From Cyanobium sp. Cruz-8D1 (lineage in GTDB: Bacteria > Cyanobacteriota > Cyanobacteriia > PCC-6307 > Cyanobiaceae): 64,000 nt of DNA. The stretch's first letter is position 1. Each line of letters opens with the position of its first letter. Below are positions 1-8,700 of this stretch, piece by piece. The stretch lies in contig NZ_JAGQCD010000015.1 of assembly GCF_024345975.1 (NCBI RefSeq), positions 1 to 64,000 of the forward strand, given 5' to 3'. Under the pieces are notes generated by a model. The model saw nothing but the letters and a program-made list of their open reading frames with translations. It searched no databases and was not told the origin of the DNA. Position numbers and translations under genes: made by a program.

Positions 1-246
1 GGTGCGCGTGCGAGAGATCAACCCAGCGCCAGCTTGAATCCATCAACACGCGCAAGCAAATAAGCCGTAGTGAGTAGCACCTGCAGACAATGATGGCCCG
101 TTCGCAACCAGAACTGGCCTGCTGGGCTGTCTGCGTGCCTAAACTGGAGAGTGCAACAGCTCAACCGGTTCGTGCTGCCGTCTGTAGGACATTTCACCTA
201 GGGCAGAAGCCAAAGAAAACCTGAAAAATGGCCTGATTCTTCTGCA
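1..246. other. Left-edge region without an intact gene
   Basis: No convincing complete gene lies here. On the minus strand an open frame of about 45 codons ends in a stop near base 36, and its last residues read like the tail of a transposase or other protein (LLARVDGFKLALG). I could not assign it to a family. The stretch directly precedes a cyclic-nucleotide-binding stub, so it may be where a longer gene was cut. Low certainty. Confidence 0.25.
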
Positions 247-735
247 GTGGGCCCAGGGCCTCAACGTTGCAGGCTTGTTCAACTGCGGATAAGATCGTGG
301 CTGCGCACGATCTATCCATATTCGTTCCTGGCCACCAGCGATTTCTTCCGCCGCAGCGACGCCGACACCCTCGATGCCCTCGCCACCCAGGCCGACGTGC
401 GCACGTTTGCCAAGGGCGACCTGATCACCGAGACGGGCGACACCTGCCGCGAACTGCTGCTGCTGATCGAGGGCCGGGCTCGGGTTCTGCATCGGGACGG
501 CGAGCGCACCTGGGAGGAGGATCTCCAGCCCGGTCGGGTGCTTGATGAGCTGCAGGTGCTCACCCACAGTGCCTCGGAGAGCACGATCGTGGCCGAGGCC
601 GACGGCACCCGCCTGCTGGCTGTGCCGGTGGATTCCTTCGATGCGGTTCTGGAGCGGGATCCCGACTTCGCCCGCCGGGTGCTGGAGCTGGAGAGTGGCC
701 AGCTGCAGCGGCTGATGCGCGCCGGCAACGTCTGA
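247..735 (+). CDS. Cyclic nucleotide-binding domain protein, probably a C-terminal fragment
   Basis: This 162-residue protein holds one cNMP-binding (CRP-type) beta-roll at about residues 28-150: DFFRRSDADTLDAL, then FAKGDLITETGD, LLLLIEGRARV and the closing helix. There is no DNA-binding helix-turn-helix after it, so it is not a CRP/FNR regulator. In cyanobacteria such domains often sit at the C terminus of larger membrane or HEAT-repeat proteins, and the first 25 residues here look unconserved. I infer either a small stand-alone sensor domain or the surviving end of a longer gene. The usual phosphate-binding cassette with its Arg is not obvious, so nucleotide binding is uncertain. The GTG start was taken only because it opens the frame. 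Confidence 0.6.
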   Translation: MGPGPQRCRLVQLRIRSWLRTIYPYSFLATSDFFRRSDADTLDALATQADVRTFAKGDLITETGDTCRELLLLIEGRARVLHRDGERTWEEDLQPGRVLDELQVLTHSASESTIVAEADGTRLLAVPVDSFDAVLERDPDFARRVLELESGQLQRLMRAGNV

Positions 736-911
736 AACCGGCCGGGGGAGCCTGGCTTAGGTTCCCGGCACCGCCATGCCATCACCCTGGAGGTGGCCTT
801 GGGGTTCACCGCTCCAGCCTCCCAGCTTCGCTTCGACTCCCCTGAACGGCGGCCCTACTCCAAGGGGCGACTGTTCCGCTGGGAAGGCCGGGCGGGCGCG
901 CACCTCGGACC

Positions 912-1118
912 TCACTGGTGCGCGTTCTCGATCGCCTTGTCGCGCTGCTCCTGGGCGGCATTGATCTGATCAACAGCCTGCCTGGCCTTGTTCATTGGAG
1001 CCAGCAGCGGTGATTCCGCCGGGGCAGGCGCCACGACCTTCGCTGGTGGAGCGGACCCGCAGGCGCTCAGCAGGCCGACCAGAACATTGATGCCAGCAAG
1101 GGCAGGCCGTGAAGTCAC
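912..1118 (-). CDS. Small lipoprotein
   Basis: The GTG start gives a 68-residue product with a short n-region (TSRPALAG), a hydrophobic core and a lipobox ending LLSAC at about residue 20. The mature part is Ala/Pro-rich, followed by a charged helix ([18 protein letters not shown]) at the C terminus. The predicted form is a small outer- or inner-membrane lipoprotein with an amphipathic helix; no function is known to me. The same frame is open upstream to an ATG at 1310, so a longer fused product is possible. I prefer the short form because the signal peptide and lipobox would otherwise be internal. Confidence 0.5.
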   Translation of the reverse strand: MTSRPALAGINVLVGLLSACGSAPPAKVVAPAPAESPLLAPMNKARQAVDQINAAQEQRDKAIENAHQ

Positions 1119-1310
1119 CTCGGACGGCCAAGGGTGTGGGGAAAGAAAATCTATCCCCCTTGACTGGGCCCATGCCCGGCGTAGGAACTCCTGGAAGCCG
1201 AGGGTCTGGCGCAGCACCTCCACTCCCCTGGGCGTCCGGTTGGGCATGATCCAGACGAAAACGGCAAGCAGCACGAGGGTGGCGAGCAGGACCTGCAGCA
1301 GCAGGGCCAT
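1119..1310 (-). pseudogene. Remnant of a DUF2207-like membrane protein
   Basis: From an ATG with AAGGAG just upstream, the frame encodes one membrane segment ([19 protein letters not shown]) followed by [24 protein letters not shown]. That last part resembles the cytoplasmic segment near the end of DUF2207 membrane proteins, which carry a T-x-x-G...GF-x-x-F-L pattern after a transmembrane helix. The rest of the family is absent. The frame runs without a stop into the lipoprotein downstream. I infer a decayed piece or a short membrane protein; the family match is from memory of the motif. Confidence 0.35.
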
Positions 1311-1413
1311 CGCTCCTTCGGTGGGTTTGGATGGAGCCCAGGAACGGGCTTCTGGAGTCTTGATCCCTGCCGCCAGGGATGATCGGAGCCTCTCTCCCCT
1401 TCCTTCCACCGCC

Positions 1414-2514
1414 ATGAACATCGACGGCAGGCCCTGGCGCACCATCTGGCTGGAGGAGGGCGGCCGCTCGGTCGGCGTGATCGACCAGACCCTGCTGCCG
1501 CATCGGTTCGTGACCCGCTCGCTCACCAGCGTCGAGGAGGCGGCCGAGGCGATCGTCACCATGGTGGTGCGGGGGGCTCCCCTGATCGGCGTCACCGGGG
1601 CCTACGGCCTGATGCTGGCCCTGCAGGCCGACCCCTCCGACGCCTCCCTGGCCGCGGCCTTCGAGCGCCTCGATGCCACCCGGCCCACCGCCATCAACCT
1701 GCGCTGGGCCCTGGAGCGGGTGCGGGCCGCCGTGCTGCCCCTGGCAGCGGAGCAGCGCGCCGAGGCGGCGAAGGCCGAGGCGGCCGCCATCGCCGAGGAG
1801 GACGTGGCCATGTGCGAGGCGATCGGCGACCACGGCCTGCGCCTCTTCCAGGAGATCGCCGCCCGGCGCCCCGAGGAGCGCCGCGGCCAGCCCCTGAACG
1901 TGCTCACCCACTGCAATGCCGGCTGGCTGGCGACGGTGGACTGGGGCACGGCCCTGGCGCCGATCTACAAGGCGCACCGCTCCGGCCTGCCGATCCACGT
2001 GTGGGTCGACGAGACCCGCCCCTGCAACCAGGGGGCCAGCCTGACGGCCTTCGAGCTGGGGCGGGAGGGGGTGCCCCACACCGTGATCGTCGACAACGCC
2101 GGCGGGCACCTGATGCAGCACGGCCAGGTGGATGCGGTGATCGTCGGCACCGACCGCACCACCCGCACGGGCGATGTCTGCAACAAGATCGGCACCTACC
2201 TCAAGGCCCTGGCCGCCCACGACAACGGCGTGCCCTTCTACGTGGCCCTGCCCGCCTCCACCATTGATTGGTCGATCGGCGACGGGGTGAGGGAGATCCC
2301 GATCGAGGCCCGCTCCCCCCTGGAGGTGACCCGCATCGCCGGCAAGCCCGCGGCCGGGGAGCCCACCAGCGTGCAGCTGGTGCCCGACGGCAGCGACGGC
2401 TTCAACCCCGCCTTCGATGTCACCCCCGCCCGGCTGGTGACGGCCCTGATCACCGAGCGGGGGGTGGCGCCGGCCAGCGAGGAAGGACTGAAGGGGCTAT
2501 ACGCGGCGTCCTGA
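1414..2514 (+). CDS. mtnA: S-methyl-5-thioribose-1-phosphate isomerase
   Basis: MtnA converts methylthioribose 1-phosphate to methylthioribulose 1-phosphate in the methionine salvage pathway in the cytoplasm. The 366-residue length is usual for the family. Visible signatures are [13 protein letters not shown] near residue 52, [11 protein letters not shown] with Cys167, [46 protein letters not shown] with Asp247, and IPIEARSP. Cys167 and Asp247 fit the two catalytic residues described for bacterial MtnA. The ATG at 1414 was chosen because the protein starts with the family-typical RPWRTIWLE; the frame extends further upstream but without homology. It stands alone, with no other salvage gene in view. 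Confidence 0.95.
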   Translation: MNIDGRPWRTIWLEEGGRSVGVIDQTLLPHRFVTRSLTSVEEAAEAIVTMVVRGAPLIGVTGAYGLMLALQADPSDASLAAAFERLDATRPTAINLRWALERVRAAVLPLAAEQRAEAAKAEAAAIAEEDVAMCEAIGDHGLRLFQEIAARRPEERRGQPLNVLTHCNAGWLATVDWGTALAPIYKAHRSGLPIHVWVDETRPCNQGASLTAFELGREGVPHTVIVDNAGGHLMQHGQVDAVIVGTDRTTRTGDVCNKIGTYLKALAAHDNGVPFYVALPASTIDWSIGDGVREIPIEARSPLEVTRIAGKPAAGEPTSVQLVPDGSDGFNPAFDVTPARLVTALITERGVAPASEEGLKGLYAAS

Positions 2515-2529
2515 AACAATGCCGCTCCC

Positions 2530-2634
2530 GTGGTGACGCCGGTGCCTACCCTGATCAGCCTCGCCGTTCTTCTGACGCTGCCGATCACTCTGGCATTCGC
2601 ATCGCCGATATCGTATGACAATACAGGCGCCTAA
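2530..2634 (+). CDS. Possible short secreted or membrane peptide
   Basis: Just after mtnA, a GTG-initiated frame of 34 codons encodes a Pro-containing n-region, a hydrophobic stretch (LISLAVLLTLPITLAFA) and a short polar tail ending NTGA. It looks like a signal peptide or single membrane helix, or the stub of a secreted protein lost by rearrangement next to the accessory block that follows. There is no strong ribosome site. It may be chance. Confidence 0.25.
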   Translation: MVTPVPTLISLAVLLTLPITLAFASPISYDNTGA

Positions 2635-2702
2635 CCAGAAGGGCTCAGGCAGCTGATTTGACATGCCAAGCTCTAACAGGCAGGCAGGACACAGGCGAAA
2701 GA

Positions 2703-5700
2703 CTACAAGATGGTTACAGGATTGAGGGCTCCTATCGTGTAGCCAGAAAGATGCAGAATTGCATCGGTCGTGCTACGGAAGCCAGCAGTGGCGTTGTTCA
2801 AGGCAATGAAGGTGCCGCTTTGGCCGGTCACGGTAAAGGCTCTGGCAGAATCGGCTGGGAAAGCAGCGGAGGTAAGCACCGCAGCGATGGCAGAATTGCT
2901 CAGGCTTGTGGCATTGCCGCTGGAATTGGTGAGTGTTGCCGCAATCGCTCCAGGAGCATCGATCAGATCCGCGCTGGAATAGTCTGTGATCACATCAAAG
3001 GCAGTCAGCAATGAGTGACCAAGAGAGTTAAGTGCGAACGTATCAGCCCCAGCGTTTCCGGTGAGGATGTCCTTGCGGGCAGAGGCTGTGAAGCGATTAG
3101 CCTCACTGTTCCCAGTCAGGACACCGGCTCCTGCAAAACCGGAGAGATTCACATCCTCAAACCCCGTGAAAATCGGAGTGGTGGAAAATGCAGGTCCATT
3201 GGTCAGGCTGACAAACTGATTGGCTTGGTTAAGGTCGATTGTCAGGGTCTGAGTTGACGATCCACCAGATAAGGTCAGTTGGTCAACATCGGCACCACCA
3301 TCAAAGCTGTCGCCGCTGTTGAGGGCGCCAGTAGCCACAAAGAATCCATCGTTGCCACCTAGCCCCTGAAGGGTATCCACCGACGTGGTAGCGGTAAAGA
3401 AGTCAGTGCCGCTGGTGGGGGCTTCATTGACATTGCTCACTGAGATCGTAAACACCTTGGCGAAGGTGCGGTTGCCCTGATCGCGGGTCTGCACCCGGAT
3501 GCTGTAGGAGGACTTGAGCTCGAAATCAGGGGAGTTGCGCAGCCGCAGCTCATTTTCCTGAATCTCGAAGGCGGCGTTATCGGTGGAGCCGGTGCCGGCG
3601 ACCAAGCGGTAGCTGAAACTCTGGGGTGTGAGCGGGGCATCGGGATCGGTGCTGCTGAGGGTGCCCACCAAGGTGCCGGCCGCCACGTTTTCGGCGACGC
3701 TGCTGGCACTGAGGCTGATGTTGGTGGGCGACTCATTGACATTGAGAATCGAGATCGGCAGCACTTTCTCCACAAAGGCACCGCTTTGGTCGGTGCTGCG
3801 CACCCGGATGCTGTAGCTGCTCTTGGCCTCGAAATTGGGACTAGCGGTGATGCGCAGCTGATTGTTCAGGATGTTGAAGGCGCCGTTGTCGGTGGCGCCA
3901 GTGCCGGCCACCAGGCTGTAGGTGAAGGTGTTGCCAGCATCCTGGTCAGTGCTGCTGAAGCTGCCGATCACGCTGTTGGCCGCCACGTTCTCATTGACGC
4001 TGCTGGCACTCAAGCCCAGATCGGTGGGGGCATCGTTGAGGTTGTTGACGGCAATCGTGAGCACTTTTTCGGTGAACAGCCCGCCCTGATCGGTGCTGCG
4101 CAGGCGCAGGCTGTAGCTGCCCTTGGTCTCGAAGTCGGCGGGGGCGTTGAGCAGCAGCTGGTTGCCGACCACCGAGAAGGCAGCGTTGTCGGTATCGCCC
4201 GTGCCGCTCACCAGGCTGTAGCTGAAGCTCTGGGCTGTGGTGGGGCTGTCGGGATCGATGCTGCTGAGGCTGCCGAGCACCAGGGCCGGGCCAGCGTTTT
4301 CGTTCACTGTGCCGCTGCCGCTCAGGGCGAGATCGGTGGGCGCCTCGTTGACATTGTTCACCGTGACCGTAAGGGCCTTCTCGAAGCTCAAACCGCCTTG
4401 GTCGGTGCTGCGCACCCGGATGCTGTAGCTGCTCTTAGTTTCGAAATCGGGGCTGGCGTTGATCTGCAGCTGGTTGCCGACGATCGTGAAGGCGCTGTTG
4501 TCGGTGGCTCCGCTGCCGGCCACCAGGCTGTAGGTGAAGGTATTACCTGCGTCCTGGTCGGTGCTGCTCAAGCTCCCCACCACGGTGCCAGCGGCCACGT
4601 TTTCATTCAGACTGCTGGCGCTGAGATTGAGATCGGTGGGGGCCTCGGCCTGGTTGGTCACCGTGATCGTGAACACCTTGGCAAAGGTGCGGTTGCCCTG
4701 ATCGCGGGTCTGCACACGGATGCTGTAGGACGACTTGAGCTCAAAATCGGGAACGGAGCGCAGGCGCAGCTCGTTTTCCTGGATCTCGAAGGCGGCGTTG
4801 TCGGTGGCACCGGTGCCGGCGACGAGGCGATAGCTGAAGCTTTGGGGTGTAAGGGGATGGTCGGGATCGGTGCTGCCAAGAGTGCCCACCAGGCTGCCGG
4901 CAGCCACATTTTCAATCACGCTGCTGGCACTGAGGCTGATGTTGGTGGGCGTTTCATTGACGTTGAGAATGGAGATCGGCAGCACCTTCTCCACAAAGGC
5001 ACCGCTTTGATCGGTGCTGCGCACCCGGATGCTGTAGCTGCTCTTGGCCTCGAAATTGGGACTAGCGGTGATGCGCAGCTGAGTGCCCAGGATGTTGAAG
5101 GCGCCGTTGTCGGTAGCGCCGGTTCCGGCCACCAGGCTGTAGGTGAAGGTGTTGCCGGCATCCTGGTCAGTGCTGCTGAAGCTGCCGATCACGCTGTTGG
5201 CAGCCACGTTCTCATTGACGCTGCTGGCACTCAAGCCCAGATCAGTGGGGGCGTCGTTGAGGTTGTTGACGGCAATCGTGAGCACCTTCTCGGTGAACAA
5301 ACCGCCCTGATCGGTGCTGCGCAGGCGCAGGCTATAGCTGCTCTTGGTTTCGAAATCAGCGGAGGCCTTGAGCACCAGCTGGTTGCCGATCACCGAGAAG
5401 GCGGTGTTGTCGCCGTCACCGCTGCCGCTCACCAGGCTGTAGGCGAAGCTCTGGGGAGTGGTGGGGCTGTCGGGATCGATCGTGCTCAGGCTGCCGAGCA
5501 CCTGGGCGGGGGCGGCGTTTTCATTCACCGTGCCGCTGCCGCCGAAAACCAGATCGGTGGGGGCCTCATTGACGTTGTTCACCGTGACCGTAAGGGCCTT
5601 CTCGAAGCTCAACCCGCCCTGATCAGTGGTGCGAACGCGAATGTTGTAGCTGTTCTTGGTTTCAAAATCGGGGCTGGCGTTGATCTGCAGCTGGTTGCCC

Positions 5701-8700
5701 ACGATCGTGAAGGCGCTGTTGTCGGTGGCGCCGCTGCCAGCCACCAGGCTGTAGGTGAAGGTGTTGCCGGCATCCTGGTCGGTGCTGGAGAAGGTGCCGA
5801 CTACGGAGTTTGCCGCGACGTTTTCATCGATACTGCTGGCGCTGAGGGCCAGATCGGTGGGTGCCTCAGGCTGGTTGGTCACCGAGATCGTGAACACCTT
5901 GGCGAAGGTGCGGTTGCCCTGGTCGCGGGTCTGCACCCGGATGCTGTAAGAGGACTTGAGCTCGAAATCAGGGGAGTTGCGCAGGCGCAACTCGTTTTCC
6001 TGAATCTCGAAGGCGGCGTTATCGGTGGAGCCGGTGCCTGTGATCAAGCGGTAACTGAAGCTCTGCGGTGTGAGCGGGGCATCGGGATCAGTGCTGCTGA
6101 GGGTGCCCACCAAGGTGCCGGCCGCCACGTTTTCGGCGACGCTGCTGGCACTGAGGCTGATGTTGGTGGGCGATTCATTGACATTGAGAATGGAGATCGG
6201 CAGCACTTTCTCCACAAAGGCACCGCTTTGGTCGGTGCTGCGCACCCGGATGCTGTAGCTGTTCTTGGCCTCGAAGTTAGGGCTGGCGGTGATGCGCAGC
6301 TGATTGCCGAGGATGTTGAAGGCGCCGTTGTTGGTGCTGCCGGTGCCCGCCACCAGGCTGTAGGTGAAGGTGTCGCCGGCATCCTGATCAACGCTGTTGA
6401 AGCTGCCGACCACGGTGTTGGCAGCCACGTTTTCGTTGATGCTGCTGGCGCTCAAGCCCAGATCGGTGGGGGCGTCATTGACGTTGTTGACGGCGATGGT
6501 GAGCACCTTGTCGGTGAACAGACCGCCCTGATCGGTGCTGCGCAGGCGCAGGCTGTAGCTGCTCTTGGTTTCAAAGTCGGCGGGGGCGTTGAGCACCAGC
6601 TGGTTGCCGATCACCGAGAAGGCGGAATTATCGGAGTCACCGGTGCCGGCGACCAGGCTGTAGGCAAAGGTCTGGGGAGTGGTGGGGCTGTCGGGATCGA
6701 TCGTGCTCAGGCTGCCGAGCACCAGGGCGGGGCCGGCATTTTCATCCACTGTGCCGCTGCCGCCGAAAACCAGATCGGTGGGCGCCTCATTAACGTTGTT
6801 CACCGTGACCGTAAGGGCCTTCTCGAAGCTCAACCCGCCCTGATCAGTGGTGCGAACGCGAATGTTGTAGCTGTTCTTGGTTTCAAAATCGGGGCTGGCG
6901 TTGATCTGCAGCTGGTTGCCCACGATCGTGAAGGCGCTGTTGTCGGTGGCGCCGCTGCCAGCCACCAGGCTGTAGTTGAAGGTATTGGCCGTGTCTGGAT
7001 CGGTGCTGCTGAAGGTGCCCACCACGGTGTTGGCGGCCACGTTTTCGTTGATAGTGCCGGCGCTGAGGGCGATATCAGTGGGGGCATTGTTGATATCAAT
7101 ACTGAATAGCTCGTTGTTGCCGTAACCCTCGCCGCCGCTTTGCCAGTCGCTGGCGGTGAAGAACAGTTTGTTGCGACTGGCGTCGTAGATCAGGTTGCTG
7201 GGGTTGGCGTTGCCCAGGCCAGAGCCCAGTGGGGCCTGGGGATTGAGATCGGTGACCCGGAAGGTGCCTTCGGCTGTGCCATCGCTGCGCCATAATTCAC
7301 GGCCATTGGTGGCATCAAAGGCAGCAAAATAGAGCACACCATTCACGTTGGTGAGATCCGAGAGCGCCGCACTGTCGGCCAGGCTCGCCCAGGGTGCACC
7401 ACTCATCATGGTGGTGCCAGCGGTGGTGCCATCTGTCCTCCAGAGTTCAGTGCCACTATTGTTGGTAAAAAACAGGGTGTTGTTCACCGCTGTGAGCTGG
7501 GCCATCGGGCCAGAGGCATTAAAGTTTGTAACCTTAACTGTGCCGGCGGTGCTGCCATCTGTTTTCCAGAGCTGCCAGCCCGTGTCGTCTACTGCCGTGA
7601 AATAGAGACTGCCCTGAAAAACCGCGAAATTCTGAGGATTGGATCCGCCAGCACCAGGGCTGATGTTTTTCACTCGGCTGGTCGTGGTGCCGTCGGTTTT
7701 CCAGAGTTCGCGGCCGTAGGTGGGATCGGAGGCGGCAAAGTAGAGTGCCCCATTAAAAACAATTAATCCGTCGGGATTGGAATCCCCAGCGCCTGGGTTG
7801 ATGTTGCGCACCAGGCTGGTGCCGGCGGTGGTGCCGTCCGTTTTCCAGAGTTCCCGGCCATTGGTGGGATCGAAGGCCGTGAAGAAGAAGGTATTACCGA
7901 GAACGGCATTTCTCACGAGCACTGGGTCGGAGTCGGCGGCACCAGGATTGATGTTTCTCAGCAGAGCTGTGCCGGCGGCAGTGCCATTGCTGCTCCACAG
8001 CTCCCATCCAGCAGTGGCGCTGTAATTATTGAAATAGATGCGATTGCCTGCACTGATGATAGGACTATTGAAAAAAGCCCATGGATCAACGGTTCTAACA
8101 AGAGTGGTGCCGGCGCCAGTACCATTGCTCTTCCAGAGGCCATACAAATTGATGTCATCGTAGGCGAAGAAATAGAGATTGCCTCCCATCTCCGTGAGCG
8201 CGCTGATGTCGCTGCCAGCCTCACCCGAGCGAACATCCTTCACCAGCTGGGTGCCGGCGGCGGTACCATCGCTGGTCCACAGCTCTTTGCCGAGCACGCC
8301 ATCGTTGGCAGCGAAGTAGAGCTTGCCGTTGAACAGCAGGGGAGTGGAGATGTCGGACCCTACTGTGCGGGGATCCAGCTCCAGCGAGACCGTACCTGCG
8401 GCGGTGCCATCGCTGCTCCAGAGCTCCTCCGTTGTGAATACATTCTCGCTGGCGGCAGCAAAGTAAAGCTTGTTATTGAAGGCCGTAAGTTGGCTTGGGT
8501 TGGAGCCTGCGGTACCAGGCACCACATCGCGCACCAGCATGGTGCCGGCGGCGGTGCCATCGCTCTTCCAGAGCTCGCGGCCGGTGCTGGCGTCACCATC
8601 ACCCAGGTTGAAGTAGAGAATGCCCCCTACATTGGTGAATCCAGAAATAAAACTAAAATAGCTGGGCAGATCCGCCACCTTGGTCACCGTGGTGCCATCG

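Noticed and set aside
3786-7109. An 1107-codon open frame on the plus strand across the cadherin repeats
   Set aside because: It is the antisense of the repeat block. Its His/Ala/Gly/Val-rich pattern repeats with the same period, and the minus-strand frame has clear domain homology.
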